DNA of 64,000 nucleotides from Pseudomonas purpurea (GCF_039908635.1 NZ_CP150918.1:5100001-5164000), one strand, 5' to 3'; shown: positions 29,975 to 39,579, counted from the stretch's first letter. Numbers and translations: made by a program. The notes: a model not told the origin generated them from the sequence alone.

Positions 29975-30772
29975 TCAGCGACCGGGGGCGATCAACTGGC
30001 AGAGCGTGGCCGTCGCTTCGATCATCTGCCCGCTCGGGCGCTCCAGGCCTTTGTCTGTCACCAGCAGCAATTGCCCTTGCGCCACCGCGCTCACCTGTTT
30101 CCAGGTTTTCCAGGCATCGAGTTGTGCCTGGCTGCTGGCGAGGATCGCTTGCGGGTTGCGCTGCAACACCGCCTCCACGCTGACTTGCGGCGCGGGCAGA
30201 CTCAGGTCGGTAAACACGTTGCGCGCCCCGCACACTTCAAGCGCATCGCTGATGATTTGCCCGCCGCCCACGGTGTAGAGCGGCTGATCCCAGACCTGAT
30301 AAAACACCTTCAGCGGCTCATCGCGGCGATAACGCTCACGCAACTCCGCGAGTCGCGCGCGCAGATGAGTCGCAAGTGTCTGCCCACGCTCGGGCCGGCC
30401 AAGCTGTTGGGCAATCGCTTCGATCTGGGTGGTGAGTTGTTCGAAGCTGTGGGGTTCGGCGACGAACGTGGGAATCCCCAAGCGGCTGAGTTGCTCGCGC
30501 TGCGCCGGACCGACGCTGCCGGGCCAGAGCAGCAGCAAGTCAGGCTTGAGGCTGAGCAGGCGTTCCATGTCCAGTTGACCGTAGCGGCCCACCGACGGCA
30601 CGGACGTGAGTTCAGCGGGACGGTCGCCCGCATCCAGCACACCGACCAGAAGGTCCGCCGAACCCAGTTCAACGACGATTTCCGAGAGTGACGGCGCGAG
30701 GCTGACCACCCGCTCCACCGCCACCACCGAGCCACTGGTGGCCAGCAGCAGAACCGCCAGCCAGCGGCGCAT
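29975..30772 (-). CDS. btuF: Periplasmic cobalamin-binding protein, BtuF-like
   Basis: 265 residues from the ATG at 30772, whose first base is shared with the stop codon of the preceding gene (TGATG). A signal peptide (ending SGSVVA) is followed by RVVSLAPSLSEIVVELG, GRYGQLDMERLLSLKPDLLLLWPG, and later VWDQPLYTVGGGQIISDALEVCG: the class III helical-backbone binding fold of BtuF/FhuD. It should capture B12 delivered by BtuB, encoded convergently. No BtuCD permease genes are in the window, so the inner-membrane partner is elsewhere. A related iron-chelate or heme binder cannot be excluded, but the facing btuB favours cobalamin. Confidence 0.85.
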   Translation of the reverse strand: MRRWLAVLLLATSGSVVAVERVVSLAPSLSEIVVELGSADLLVGVLDAGDRPAELTSVPSVGRYGQLDMERLLSLKPDLLLLWPGSVGPAQREQLSRLGIPTFVAEPHSFEQLTTQIEAIAQQLGRPERGQTLATHLRARLAELRERYRRDEPLKVFYQVWDQPLYTVGGGQIISDALEVCGARNVFTDLSLPAPQVSVEAVLQRNPQAILASSQAQLDAWKTWKQVSAVAQGQLLLVTDKGLERPSGQMIEATATLCQLIAPGR

Positions 30773-31191
30773 CAACCGAGTTGACGCGGAATACGGTAGA
30801 GGTAGAACAGCACCGTGGTGGACAACGCCAGCAGCACCAGCGGCACCGCTTCGAGACCGACGAACACCGCCAGCGCGCCGATCCAGGCCGGCAGCCCTGC
30901 CGCCAGAAACGCCGCGCGACGCTTGGCCGCCAAGGCGATCCAGGCCGCAGGCTCATCCGGGGTATCGAGGGTTTTCTGGGTGGCGATCAAGGCGTGTTTG
31001 TAGCCGCCAAAAAACCGCAGGCTGACAAACATCGACGCCACGCCCGCAATGAAAAACGGCATCGCCAGCACCGGCAGAATCGCTTCGCCCTGGCCGAATA
31101 CACCGTTGATCACGAACAGCGGCAACAAGGCCAACGCCAGGTATTGCCACCAACTGACGGACAGTCGCCGCCGAACCTGGCCGCGGGTCAC
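30772..31191 (-). CDS. Small inner-membrane protein of unknown function
   Basis: 139 residues from a GTG at 31191 that overlaps the ribA stop by four bases (GTGA). A longer open frame reaching into ribA is a shadow. Hydrophobic segments are visible near residues 15-32, 33-55, 93-112 and 113-130, separated by a basic cytoplasmic loop ([25 protein letters not shown]). It ends one base inside the btuF-like start. The layout ribA - this gene - btuF, with both junctions overlapping, indicates coupled translation. I do not recognise the family. A link to vitamin metabolism is suggested only by position. Confidence 0.75.
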   Translation of the reverse strand: MTRGQVRRRLSVSWWQYLALALLPLFVINGVFGQGEAILPVLAMPFFIAGVASMFVSLRFFGGYKHALIATQKTLDTPDEPAAWIALAAKRRAAFLAAGLPAWIGALAVFVGLEAVPLVLLALSTTVLFYLYRIPRQLG

Positions 31192-31805
31192 GCCCGGTCC
31201 GCCTCGCCCTGATGCTCGTTGCCCATCATGTGGTCGAGCTTGCTGGCCTTGGTCGCCAGGTAGAGTTTGTTGTGCGGGTTGTGGCCGGTGTGCAGCGGCA
31301 CGCGCTCGGCGACGACGATGCCCATGTCGGTCAAGGCCTTGACCTTGCGCGGGTTGTTGGTCATCAGGCGCAGGGATTTGACGCCCAGGTGTTCCAGCAT
31401 CGGCAGGCACATGGCGTAGTCGCGCTGATCCGCGGCAAAGCCCAGTCGCTCGTTGGCTTCCACGGTGTCGGCGCCGCCGTCCTGCAATTCATAGGCGCGG
31501 ATCTTGTTCAGCAGGCCAATGCCACGGCCTTCCTGACGCAAGTACAGCAACACGCCACGGCCTTCGCGGGCAATCGCCTGCAACGCGGCCTCAAGTTGCG
31601 AACCGCAGTCACAACGCTGGCTGAACAAGGCATCGCCGGTCAGGCATTCGGAGTGCAACCGGCCGAGTACCGGGGCACCATCGGCGAACTCACCCAGGCT
31701 CAGTACAACGTGCTCGCGGCCAGTGGCCTCATCGAGAAAGCCATGCATGGTGAATTGCGCAAAAGGGGTTGGCAGCTTGGAAGCAGCGACGAAAACGACG
31801 GGCAC
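31188..31805 (-). CDS. ribA: GTP cyclohydrolase II
   Basis: 205 residues from a GTG at 31805 ([14 protein letters not shown] follows), with AGGAG seven bases upstream; the open frame to 32003 lacks family similarity. It opens the imidazole ring of GTP with loss of formate and PPi, the first step of riboflavin synthesis. The zinc ligands are present in [14 protein letters not shown], with catalytic RQEGRGIGL and the GTP-binding region NPRKVKAL downstream. This intact enzyme explains why the second GCHII-like domain fused in RibBA (35579-36670) can be degenerate. It is the first gene of a coupled set with a membrane protein and the btuF-like gene. Confidence 0.96.
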   Translation of the reverse strand: MPVVFVAASKLPTPFAQFTMHGFLDEATGREHVVLSLGEFADGAPVLGRLHSECLTGDALFSQRCDCGSQLEAALQAIAREGRGVLLYLRQEGRGIGLLNKIRAYELQDGGADTVEANERLGFAADQRDYAMCLPMLEHLGVKSLRLMTNNPRKVKALTDMGIVVAERVPLHTGHNPHNKLYLATKASKLDHMMGNEHQGEADRA

Positions 31806-31969
31806 CGTGTGCTCCTGATCTGTATGAGGAGTGGAGATTCGCAGAGGCGGCATTGTAACAGCAGGTTCTGACAGACGCTTAGGCTGAATTATCGGCCATA
31901 ACGATCTAAAAGTTTGATCACTGGCCCGCCTCCCCCACATTGGCGTCGTCGACATCGACAAGACCGAGT

Positions 31970-32701
31970 TCAGTTCGCGCTGAAGGGATAAGGCTGCTTC
32001 CAATGCTCGAAGATCGGTTTGAGTTCGCCGCTTTTAACCAGTAACTCCATGCGCCGATCGTACAAGGCCATCAGTGCCCGGGCTTGTGGCGTATCGGCGA
32101 ACCCCAGGTACAGCGGCAGTTCGGCGATGTGGGTGGTCCGGTATTGGGACGGTTCCTCGGCTTCAGCGAGCACCGCATCGATCTCTGTCAGCGCGTCGAT
32201 GTAGAAGTCCGCGCGTGCTTGCTTGAGCATCGGCAAGATCCCGGTGCGACGCTCGATCTGGTTATAGCGGTGGATATTCGGCAGGTAGCTTTCGTAGCGG
32301 TAACCCCGCACCCAGGCCAGTCGATACGTGCCCAGGGTCGCCAGCGTCGGCGTCGGGCTGCTTGCCAGCCCCAGTGCATAGATATGATCGGAATCGAAGT
32401 TCCAGCGCGGGTACAACACCTGCTCGGCTTCGTCACGATAGGAACCGACCAGCGCATCCACCTCGCGACGCTGCACCAGCCCCACCGAGCGGGTGTAAGG
32501 CACAGTGCGCCGATCAAGCTTCACTCCGGCCGGTTCAAACACGGCACGCAAAATGTCCCAGGCCAGGCCATGCCCGTCGGCGGCGGTGTAGTTATCCCAG
32601 TCTTCGCTGGCCAGATGAATCACGACAGGTGTCGCCGGGGCGTCCGCCGCACGGGCAACCGAACAGAACACCGCAAAAACCAGCACCCACCACCAGCGCA
32701 T
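31970..32701 (-). CDS. Periplasmic amino-acid-type substrate-binding protein (SBP_bac_3-like)
   Basis: 243 residues. The second ATG (32701) is chosen because AAGGA sits six bases upstream of it and directly abuts the first ATG (32707). A signal peptide ([18 protein letters not shown]) is followed by [35 protein letters not shown] and [21 protein letters not shown], the pattern of the transporter-substrate-binding family 3 fold. No permease or ATPase gene is adjacent, so it may be an orphan binding protein or a sensor-type periplasmic protein. It is transcribed in the direction of ribA, 164 bases downstream, and begins 30 bases after the pgpA stop, so it may be the tail of the pgpA operon. Confidence 0.8.
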   Translation of the reverse strand: MRWWWVLVFAVFCSVARAADAPATPVVIHLASEDWDNYTAADGHGLAWDILRAVFEPAGVKLDRRTVPYTRSVGLVQRREVDALVGSYRDEAEQVLYPRWNFDSDHIYALGLASSPTPTLATLGTYRLAWVRGYRYESYLPNIHRYNQIERRTGILPMLKQARADFYIDALTEIDAVLAEAEEPSQYRTTHIAELPLYLGFADTPQARALMALYDRRMELLVKSGELKPIFEHWKQPYPFSAN

Positions 32702-32730
32702 CACCATTCCTTAGCCCCTCAATCCGTTTC

Positions 32731-33234
32731 TCAAGCGAAACACCAGACCAGGCCCTGCATCGCCAGCCAGGCAAACACCCCGGCCAGTACATCGTCGAGC
32801 ATGATCCCGAAGCCGCCGTGCACATGCCGGTCGACCCAACTGATCGGCCACGGCTTGAGAATGTCGAAGAAGCGGAACATCAAAAAACCCGCCAGCAACC
32901 AGTACCAGCCTTGCGGCACCAGCCACAGGGTGATCCACATTCCGACCATCTCGTCCCAGACGATGCCTTCGTGGTCGTGTACCCGCAAATCGCTGGCTAC
33001 CTTGCCGCACAGCCAGATGCCGAACAGCAGGGTGACGCCGAGCATCAGCCAGTAACCCCAGACGGGCAACATCTGCCACAACGGGATAAAGGGTAGCGCA
33101 ACTAATGAGCCCCAGGTGCCCGGTGCCTTGGGCAAGGTGCCAGAACCGAAACCGAAGGCCAGGAAATGCCAGGGATTGCGCCAGACCGATGGCGGCACAC
33201 ACGCTGCCGGAACCTGTTTGGGGTGATCTGTCAC
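32731..33234 (-). CDS. pgpA: Phosphatidylglycerophosphatase A
   Basis: 167 residues from a GTG at 33234 overlapping the thiL stop by four bases (GTGA); the longer open frame is a shadow of thiL. It dephosphorylates phosphatidylglycerol phosphate to phosphatidylglycerol at the inner membrane. Family motifs are GSGTLPKAPGTWGS, the acidic HDHEGIVWDEMVGMWI, and FFDILKPWPISWVD; several hydrophobic segments place it in the membrane. The last of the nusB-thiL-pgpA group, an order common in proteobacteria although the three functions are unrelated. All motif residues are intact. Confidence 0.95.
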   Translation of the reverse strand: MTDHPKQVPAACVPPSVWRNPWHFLAFGFGSGTLPKAPGTWGSLVALPFIPLWQMLPVWGYWLMLGVTLLFGIWLCGKVASDLRVHDHEGIVWDEMVGMWITLWLVPQGWYWLLAGFLMFRFFDILKPWPISWVDRHVHGGFGIMLDDVLAGVFAWLAMQGLVWCFA

Positions 33235-34196
33235 GGGGTCTCCCGAAAATGTTGATAGCCCCGTGTTCGCGGGGTGATGTCCTTTCCGTTTGCGTCCATG
33301 AGGGTCACGCCCTGCCCGGCCACGACCTGGCCGATGACGTGGATCGGCCAGCCGTCGGCCAGCAATGCCGGCAGTTCCAGCGGCGGCAAGGTGAAGGCCA
33401 GCACGTAATCGTCGCCACCGCTGAGGGCAGCGACTTGCGCAGCGTCCCGACCGAGGAACGTCAGCAACGCCGCCGACAGCGGCACTTTCTCGCGCTCGAC
33501 CTGCAAGCCCACCCCCGAAGCCTTGGCGATATGCCCGCAATCGGCGAGCAGCCCGTCGGAGATGTCCAGCGCCGAGGTCGCCTTGGCGCGCAGGGCCTGC
33601 CCCAGCGCCAACTGTGGCTGTGGCGACCAATAATGCGCCAACAACGCTCCGGCGACATCCGCCGGTGCGACGCGCTCACCCAGCACCAGCGACAACGCCC
33701 CGGCGGCGCTCCCCAACTCGCCGCCGACACACAGCAAGTCGCCGGGTTGCGCGCCGCTGCGGGTCAGGGCCTGGCCGGTCGGGACTCGGCCGAACACCGT
33801 CAGGGTCAGGCTCAGCGGGCCGCGCGTGGTGTCGCCGCCCACCAGCCGCACGCCACAACTTTGCGCCATCGCGTTCAAACCACGGGCGTAGGCGTCCAGC
33901 CAATCGGCGGTGACCGTCGGTAGTGTCAGGGCAAGGGTAAAGGCAATAGGGGTGGCGCCCATGGCAGCCAGATCGCTGACCGCCACGGCCAGCGAGCGCT
34001 GACCGAGCAGAAACGGATCGCAAGGGTCTGCGAAATGCACACCGGCCACGAGGGTGTCGGTGGAAATGGCCAACTGTTCCCCAGCGGGAACAGCGAGCAA
34101 GGCGCAGTCGTCGCCAATCCCCAGGGCCACCCCTTCGCCGGCCTGCGCACACGGCGCGGCGGCGAAGTAGTTGCGGATCAGCTCAAACTCACCCAT
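33231..34196 (-). CDS. thiL: Thiamine-monophosphate kinase
   Basis: 321 residues from the ATG at 34196 (MGEFELIRNYF), with an AGGAT ribosome-binding site; the upstream extension to 34316 is not family-like. It phosphorylates thiamine monophosphate with ATP to give thiamine diphosphate, the cofactor used by Dxs encoded in this window. Motifs seen are GIGDDCALL, STDTLVAGVHF, VGGDTTRGP, TSALDISDGLLADCGHI and GGDDYVLAF, all metal- or nucleotide-binding elements of the ThiL/PurM fold. It overlaps pgpA downstream. A 175-base gap separates it from nusB and may carry its own promoter. Confidence 0.96.
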   Translation of the reverse strand: MGEFELIRNYFAAAPCAQAGEGVALGIGDDCALLAVPAGEQLAISTDTLVAGVHFADPCDPFLLGQRSLAVAVSDLAAMGATPIAFTLALTLPTVTADWLDAYARGLNAMAQSCGVRLVGGDTTRGPLSLTLTVFGRVPTGQALTRSGAQPGDLLCVGGELGSAAGALSLVLGERVAPADVAGALLAHYWSPQPQLALGQALRAKATSALDISDGLLADCGHIAKASGVGLQVEREKVPLSAALLTFLGRDAAQVAALSGGDDYVLAFTLPPLELPALLADGWPIHVIGQVVAGQGVTLMDANGKDITPRTRGYQHFRETP

Positions 34197-34371
34197 TGGG
34201 AATCCTGTCTCACCAGTACTGTTCTTTTTTTGGGCGGCGCCTGTTGTCGCCAGACTGCGTTGCCGCGCCTCGCCATAGCAGGTGATGACGCGTCGCGGCG
34301 TCTTGTCTGGCAACAACAGTCACTCGCCAAAAAGGGAACCTATCGGCGAGACAGGGCACTGCAAGCGCTGA

Positions 34372-34872
34372 TTAGCGCTTGAACGCCTTCACTTCAGCTT
34401 CACGCAGGCGCGGCGCCAGTTTGTCGAGAACACCGTTGACGAACTTGTGGCCGTCGGTGGAACCGAAGACTTTAGCCAGCTCGATGCCTTCGTTGATCAC
34501 AACGCGATAAGGCACGTCGACACGCTTGATCAGTTCCCAGGTCGACAGGCGCAGAACGGCCAGTTCAACCGGGTCCAGCTCTTCGATTTCGATGTCCAGG
34601 CATGGCTTGAGCGCGGTGTCGATTTCGGTGCGGTGCGCCGGAACCCCGTGCAGGATGTCGTGGAAGTACGCGGCATCGACATCACTGAAATCGTTATCGA
34701 CCCGGAACTGCGCTTCGATCTCGTTCAGCGATTGCTTGGCCATGTGCCATTGATACAGCGCCTGGGTCGCGAGCTGACGGGCTTCGCGACGCTTGACGCT
34801 TTTCGATGGTTTGCCAGCATCCGCAGGTTTTGGATCGCGCGGGTTGAAACGATCGCTTTCGTCGCTAATCAC
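34372..34872 (-). CDS. nusB: Transcription antitermination factor NusB
   Basis: 166 residues. With NusE (S10) it binds boxA RNA and promotes processive transcription of rRNA operons. The N-terminus has a Pseudomonas-type charged extension, followed by [44 protein letters not shown] and the end motif [13 protein letters not shown]. It overlaps ribH by four bases, so is co-translated with the riboflavin genes, as is usual in proteobacteria. Nothing is missing. Confidence 0.96.
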   Translation of the reverse strand: MISDESDRFNPRDPKPADAGKPSKSVKRREARQLATQALYQWHMAKQSLNEIEAQFRVDNDFSDVDAAYFHDILHGVPAHRTEIDTALKPCLDIEIEELDPVELAVLRLSTWELIKRVDVPYRVVINEGIELAKVFGSTDGHKFVNGVLDKLAPRLREAEVKAFKR

Positions 34873-35345
34873 TTGGCCTCCAACTGCGCCAGCAGGCTGA
34901 CCATTTCCAGAGCGGACAGGGCAGCTTCAGCACCTTTGTTGCCGGCTTTGGTGCCGGAACGTTCGATGGCTTGCTCGATCGAGTCAACGGTCAGCACGCC
35001 AAAGGCAACCGGTACGCCGAACTCCATGGACACCTGGGCCAGGCCCTTGGTGCATTCGCCAGCCACGTATTCGAAGTGCGGAGTACCGCCACGGATGACC
35101 GCGCCCAGCGCGATGATTGCCGCGTACTCGCCCTTCTGAGCGACTTTCTGCGCAACCAGCGGGATTTCGAAGGCGCCAGGGGCACGGATGATGGTGATGT
35201 CGCTTTCGCTCACGCCATGGCGAACCAGGGCATCAACAGCACCGCTTACCAGGCTTTCAACGACGAAGCTGTTGAAACGGCCAACAACCAAAGCGTAGCG
35301 GCCTTTGGGGGCGATGAAGGTACCTTCGATGGTCTTCAGGGTCAT
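34869..35345 (-). CDS. ribH: 6,7-dimethyl-8-ribityllumazine synthase
   Basis: 158 residues. It joins the RibBA product 3,4-dihydroxy-2-butanone 4-phosphate with the RibD product to form the lumazine, the penultimate step of riboflavin synthesis. Motifs are [21 protein letters not shown], the substrate loop [25 protein letters not shown] (catalytic His in the PHF triplet), and [15 protein letters not shown]. It forms icosahedral or decameric shells in other bacteria; the assembly state here cannot be read from sequence. It is separated from ribBA by 233 bases holding an REP pair, and overlaps nusB. Confidence 0.97.
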   Translation of the reverse strand: MTLKTIEGTFIAPKGRYALVVGRFNSFVVESLVSGAVDALVRHGVSESDITIIRAPGAFEIPLVAQKVAQKGEYAAIIALGAVIRGGTPHFEYVAGECTKGLAQVSMEFGVPVAFGVLTVDSIEQAIERSGTKAGNKGAEAALSALEMVSLLAQLEAK

Positions 35346-35452
35346 TCGACAAATCTCTTAAAGAGCCGGGACGCGTCTTGTACGCATCCCTCAGTGATAT
35401 TAGCCACGAATACACGGCCGGAAACACCGCATTGCCGTTCACTTACACATCC

Positions 35453-35540
35453 GTGGCGAGGGAGCTTGCTCCCGCTGGGCTGCGTAGCAGCCCCTCTTGT
35501 GAGTGCTGCGCACCCAAGCGGGAGCAAGCTCCCTCGCCAC
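35453..35540. repeat. REP pair between ribBA and ribH
   Basis: GTGGCGAGGGAGCTTGCTCC and its inverted copy about 40 bases on, with an inner CTGCGTAGCAG hairpin. It lies inside the riboflavin gene series, between co-directional genes. Confidence 0.9.
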
Positions 35541-35578
35541 AATGGTTCTAAGTTAACAATGCCGGAATCTCCGGGTCA

Positions 35579-36670
35579 TTATTCGGAGGGCACGTATTCT
35601 ACAACTTCCAGGTCGAAACCGGATATCGCATTAAATTTCATTGGCGCACTCATCAGGCGCATTTTGCGTACGCCCAAGTCACGCAGGATCTGCGAACCGG
35701 CACCGACGATGCTGTAGGTGGTCGGTTTTTTCACCGGCGCGTGGTCAGCCGTTTCGCGGATATGCGCCAGCAACACGTCGCCATCGAGCGGGTGACCGAG
35801 CAACAGCACCACACCGCTGCCCGCCTCGGCGACCGCGGCCATGGCGGCGCGCAGGCTCCAGCGGCCCGGTTGCTTGACCATCAGCAGGTCACGCAGCGGG
35901 TCCATGTTGTGCACGCGAACCAGGGTCGGTTCTTCAGCGCAAATGGTGCCCAGGGTCAGTGCCATGTGCACGTCGCCTTCTACCGAATCACGATAGGTCA
36001 CCAGGTTGAAGTGGCCCAGTTCGCTGTCCAGTGGCTGCTCGGCAATCCGCTGAACGGTACGTTCGTGGATCATCCGGTAGTGGATCAGGTCGGCGATGGT
36101 GCCGATCTTGATGCTGTGTTCAGCGGCAAATGTTTCCAGCTCGGCGCGACGGGACATGGTGCCGTCGTCGTTCATCACTTCGCAGATCACCCCGCTCGGC
36201 TCAAAACCGGCCATGCGCGCCAGGTCGCACGCTGCTTCAGTGTGGCCGGCACGGGCCAGGGTGCCGCCGGCCTGGGCCATCAGCGGAAAGATATGGCCCG
36301 GGCTGACAATGTCTTCAGCCTTGGCGTCACGGGCCGCGGCCGCTTGCACGGTGCGCGCACGGTCGGCTGCGGAAATACCGGTGGTCACGCCGGTGGCCGC
36401 TTCGATGGACACGGTGAACTTGGTGCCGAAACCGGAACCGTTGCGCGGTGCCATCAACGGCAGCTTGAGCAGTTCGCAGCGCTCGCGGCTCATTGGCATG
36501 CAGATCAGGCCACGGGCGTGTTTGGCCATGAAGTTGATGTGTTCAGGCTGGCAGCACTCGGCGGCCATGATCAGGTCGCCTTCGTTCTCGCGGTCTTCGT
36601 CATCCATGAGGATGACCATCTTGCCTTGGCGGATGTCTTCAACCAGTTCTTCGATGCTATTGAGCGCCAC
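35579..36670 (-). CDS. ribBA: DHBP synthase with degenerate GTP cyclohydrolase II domain
   Basis: 363 residues. The N-terminal ~200 residues are RibB, which converts ribulose 5-phosphate to 3,4-dihydroxy-2-butanone 4-phosphate plus formate; MVILMDDEDRENEGDLIMAAE carries the acidic metal-binding cluster, and GHTEAACDLARMAG is the second active-site element. The C-terminal half has the fold pattern of GTP cyclohydrolase II (FNLVTYRDSVEGDVHMALTLG), but where an active enzyme has the three zinc cysteines this one reads VRVHNMDPLRDLL; no Cys cluster or RQEGRG motif remains. GCHII activity must come from the separate RibA. The naming as RibBA or RibB-like follows family usage. Confidence 0.94.
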   Translation of the reverse strand: MALNSIEELVEDIRQGKMVILMDDEDRENEGDLIMAAECCQPEHINFMAKHARGLICMPMSRERCELLKLPLMAPRNGSGFGTKFTVSIEAATGVTTGISAADRARTVQAAAARDAKAEDIVSPGHIFPLMAQAGGTLARAGHTEAACDLARMAGFEPSGVICEVMNDDGTMSRRAELETFAAEHSIKIGTIADLIHYRMIHERTVQRIAEQPLDSELGHFNLVTYRDSVEGDVHMALTLGTICAEEPTLVRVHNMDPLRDLLMVKQPGRWSLRAAMAAVAEAGSGVVLLLGHPLDGDVLLAHIRETADHAPVKKPTTYSIVGAGSQILRDLGVRKMRLMSAPMKFNAISGFDLEVVEYVPSE

Positions 36671-36686
36671 GCGGCACCCCCTTGAG

Positions 36687-37349
36687 TCAGGATTTGAGGT
36701 AGCCGTTGGCGGCCAGAAAGCTTTCGGTAATGGTGCCCTTCGAAGATTCGGCAGCCTTGTCGCCCAGCAGCAAACGCTCCAGGTAACGGGCCAGCAGGTC
36801 CACTTCGAGGTTCACCCGGCGACCTGGCTGATAGGCCGCCATGATGGTTTCGCTGAGAGTGTGGGGAATGATCGTCAGTTCAAACTCGGCGCCATCCACT
36901 GCGTTGACCGTCAGGCTGGTGCCGTCGACGGTGATCGAGCCTTTGTGGGCGATGTACTTGGCCAGGTCTTTCGGCGCACGGATGCGAAACTCCACGGCCC
37001 GGGCGTTTTCGGTACGGGCAACCACTTCGCCGACGCCGTCGACGTGGCCGCTGACCAGATGCCCACCCAGGCGCGTGGTCGGGGTCAGGGCTTTTTCCAG
37101 ATTGACCGGGCTGCCGGTTTTCAGGTCGTTCATGGCGGTGCAATCAAGGGTTTCACGGCTGACGTCAGCCAGAAAACCATTGCCCGGCAGCTCGACTGCC
37201 GTCAGGCAGACGCCGTTGACCGCGATGCTGTCGCCGAGTTTGACGTCGCTCAGGTCGAGCTTGCCGGTCTCTACATAAACCCGCACATCACCACCTTTTG
37301 GGGTCAATGCACGGATGCTGCCGATGGATTCGATGATGCCGGTAAACAT
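36687..37349 (-). CDS. ribE: Riboflavin synthase, alpha subunit
   Basis: 220 residues from the ATG at 37349, which has a strong GGAGG ribosome-binding site; an open frame upstream to 37448 is not family-like. It dismutates two lumazine molecules into riboflavin and the RibD product. Two homologous lumazine-binding halves are visible: MFTGIIESIGSI ... VNGVCLTAV, and LGGHLVSGHVDGVGEV ... VDGTSLTVN. The gene lies 16 bases before ribBA and 46 bases after ribD, all in one operon. The gaps are too short for an FMN riboswitch. Confidence 0.97.
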   Translation of the reverse strand: MFTGIIESIGSIRALTPKGGDVRVYVETGKLDLSDVKLGDSIAVNGVCLTAVELPGNGFLADVSRETLDCTAMNDLKTGSPVNLEKALTPTTRLGGHLVSGHVDGVGEVVARTENARAVEFRIRAPKDLAKYIAHKGSITVDGTSLTVNAVDGAEFELTIIPHTLSETIMAAYQPGRRVNLEVDLLARYLERLLLGDKAAESSKGTITESFLAANGYLKS

Positions 37350-37395
37350 GGAGTCCTCCTCGAGAACAGGGCCTTCGCTTGGCACAGGCCCGGAA

Positions 37396-38529
37396 TTATA
37401 CGCTCGCTGCTGGCGAAGGAATGGCAGTGACTCGCCAGTCATCGCCAACGGCGCGAATTTCAGTGATTTTCAGCTCCGGCGCGTCTTTCATCTGCGCCAG
37501 CGGCCAGTCGAGCAGCGGCCGGGCCGTGGAACCCAAAAACTTGCCGGCGATGAAGATCTGGTATTCGTCCACCAGCCCTTGCCGGGCAAACGCCCCAGCC
37601 AGGCGCGGGCCGGCTTCCACCAGCACTTCGTTGACGCCACGCGCCGCCAGTTCAACCAGCAACTTGCGCAGGTCGACCTGACCATCGTCGCCCGGCACGA
37701 TCAAACATTCGGGGCCGTTGGCGTATTGTTCTTCCACCGCGACACAGGTGGCGACCAGCGCCGGGCCGGCCTTGAAGAACGGCGCGTCGAGCGGCACCCG
37801 CAAGCGCCCGTCGATCAGCACTCGCAGCGGCAAACGGCTCATGGCCTGCGCGGTTTGCTCGGCGTCCAGGCCCAGTTCGGCGGCGCGCACGGTCAAACGG
37901 GCGTCATCGGCCAGCACCGTGTCGGCGCCAGTCAGCACCACGCTGGCCTGCGCGCGCAGACGTTGCACCGCCGAACGGGCGGCGGGGCCGGTGATCCATT
38001 GGCTTTCGCCGCTGGCCATGGCGGTACGACCGTCGAGGCTCATGGCCAACTTGACCCGCACGAACGGCAAGCCGTGTTCCATGCGTTTGAGGAAACCTTG
38101 ATTGAGTTTGCGGGCCTCGCCTTCGAGCACGCCGCTGAGGGTGACGATGCCGGCCTGTTCCAGGCGTTGCAGGCCGCGACCGGCGACTTCCGGGTTCGGG
38201 TCCTGCATCGCCGCCACGACGCGGGCCAGCCCGGCATTCACCAATGCATCGGCGCACGGCGGCGTGCGCCCGTGGTGACTGCACGGTTCGAGCGTCACGT
38301 AGGCTGTGGCGCCCCGGGCGTTTTCGCCGGCTGCGCGCAAGGCGTGGACTTCGGCATGGGGTTCGCCGGTGCGCACGTGCCAGCCTTCGCCGACAATCTG
38401 CCCGTCACGCACGATCACACAGCCGACCCGAGGGTTGGGGTGAGTCGTGTAGTGACCTTTGCGCGCCAGTTCCAGGGCGCGGGCCATGTAATGGGCGTCG
38501 AGAATCGCTTGTTCCGGGGAAATCGTCAT
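37396..38529 (-). CDS. ribD: Bifunctional riboflavin deaminase/reductase
   Basis: 377 residues. The N-terminal deaminase domain has the zinc site HAEVHAL and [15 protein letters not shown] (His, Cys, Cys ligands, catalytic Glu); the C-terminal reductase, related to dihydrofolate reductase, starts near [14 protein letters not shown] and includes the NADPH-binding [12 protein letters not shown]. It converts the RibA product to 5-amino-6-ribitylamino-pyrimidinedione phosphate in two steps. Its ATG overlaps the nrdR stop (ATGA), linking it to nrdR in one transcript. The domains are complete and of typical length. Confidence 0.97.
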   Translation of the reverse strand: MTISPEQAILDAHYMARALELARKGHYTTHPNPRVGCVIVRDGQIVGEGWHVRTGEPHAEVHALRAAGENARGATAYVTLEPCSHHGRTPPCADALVNAGLARVVAAMQDPNPEVAGRGLQRLEQAGIVTLSGVLEGEARKLNQGFLKRMEHGLPFVRVKLAMSLDGRTAMASGESQWITGPAARSAVQRLRAQASVVLTGADTVLADDARLTVRAAELGLDAEQTAQAMSRLPLRVLIDGRLRVPLDAPFFKAGPALVATCVAVEEQYANGPECLIVPGDDGQVDLRKLLVELAARGVNEVLVEAGPRLAGAFARQGLVDEYQIFIAGKFLGSTARPLLDWPLAQMKDAPELKITEIRAVGDDWRVTAIPSPAASV

Positions 38530-38990
38530 GGCTTGACCGGCTCACGGGCCAGGCGATCGATCTCTTCGCGGAACTCGTTGAGGTCCTGGAAGCGGCGATA
38601 CACCGACGCGAAGCGAATGTAGGCGACTTCATCGAGCTTTTGCAGCTCGGCCATCACCAGCTCACCGACCACCAGGGATTTGACCTCGCGCTCGCCGGTG
38701 GCCCGCAGTTTGTGTTTGATGTGCGCCAGCGACAATTCCAGGCGCTCGACGCTGACCGGGCGCTTTTCCAGCGCTCGCTGCATGCCGGCACGCAGTTTTT
38801 CTTCGTCGAAGGGCTGGCGGCTACCGTCGGTTTTGATCAGGCGCGGCAACACCAGTTCGGCGGTTTCGAAGGTGGTGAAACGCTCACCGCAGGCCAGGCA
38901 TTCGCGCCGGCGGCGCACCTGCTCGCCCTCGGCGACCAGACGCGAGTCGATGACCTTGGTGTCGTTGGCACCGCAGAAGGGACAGTGCAT
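38526..38990 (-). CDS. nrdR: Transcriptional repressor NrdR
   Basis: 154 residues from the ATG at 38990. The N-terminal zinc ribbon has CPFC and, 25 residues on, CLACGERF (Cys 3, 6, 31, 34); an ATP-cone domain follows, with [24 protein letters not shown]. NrdR senses ATP/dATP and represses ribonucleotide reductase operons at NrdR boxes. It is the first gene of the riboflavin operon (nrdR-ribD-ribE-ribBA), a common arrangement in gamma-proteobacteria. No NrdR box was seen before its own gene. The frame is open up to 39212, but the family starts at MHCPFC. Confidence 0.97.
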   Translation of the reverse strand: MHCPFCGANDTKVIDSRLVAEGEQVRRRRECLACGERFTTFETAELVLPRLIKTDGSRQPFDEEKLRAGMQRALEKRPVSVERLELSLAHIKHKLRATGEREVKSLVVGELVMAELQKLDEVAYIRFASVYRRFQDLNEFREEIDRLAREPVKP

Positions 38991-39117
38991 GGTGGCAGGC
39001 AACAAAAAAAGGGAGGGCCATGGTAGCGCATCCCACTGGCAAGACAAGCCATAGGGTTTACGGTATACAGACTGGCTACATCCTTGATCCACGGATTTCA
39101 CCTTGCCGGAGCCGCAA

Positions 39118-39579
39118 ATGCCGCTAAGACCGCTTGTTTTGCTCAGCCTCGTCAGCCTGCTGATCGCCTGCAGCAGCGATGCGCCCAAACCGGCAGCACC
39201 GACCCCGGGCACTGCGCAACAGGCGCAGAAAAAAGCCCAGGCACCGGCCGAACTCGGCCCGCTGCCCGCCTACCAGCGAGAATTGAGCGGCAACTTGCTG
39301 GGCGTGCCGGCCGGTGCCGAGGTGGAACTGGCGTTGCTGGTGATCGATGACCGTGACCGGCCCCAGCACTTGCTCGCCAGCACCAACCTGATCGGCACCA
39401 ACCAGGCGTTGCCGTTTCGCCTGCGCTTCAACCCCGACGCCTTCCCGGCCGGAGCCCGCGTTGAACTGCGTGGCCGCGCCAGCCAATCCGGGCAATTGAT
39501 CCTGCACCTGCCGGCGCAGCGCATCAATCAACCGACCACCCAGGCCCTGGGCCAGTTGCAGTTCATCAAAGCACCATGA
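39118..39579 (+). CDS. YbaY-family lipoprotein
   Basis: 153 residues. The ATG at 39118 gives a lipoprotein signal with lipobox LLIAC (Cys about residue 18), then a Pro/Ala-rich linker ([16 protein letters not shown]) and a beta-rich domain with [23 protein letters not shown], the pattern of the YbaY/YscW (type III secretion pilotin-like) fold. It should be anchored in the outer membrane. It overlaps the downstream methyltransferase by four bases, so the two are co-translated; a shared function is not obvious. The role of YbaY proteins is poorly known. Confidence 0.82.
   Translation: MPLRPLVLLSLVSLLIACSSDAPKPAAPTPGTAQQAQKKAQAPAELGPLPAYQRELSGNLLGVPAGAEVELALLVIDDRDRPQHLLASTNLIGTNQALPFRLRFNPDAFPAGARVELRGRASQSGQLILHLPAQRINQPTTQALGQLQFIKAP

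Noticed and set aside
35346..35578. FMN riboswitch before ribH
   Set aside because: The gap is dominated by an REP pair and lacks the conserved RFN stems.
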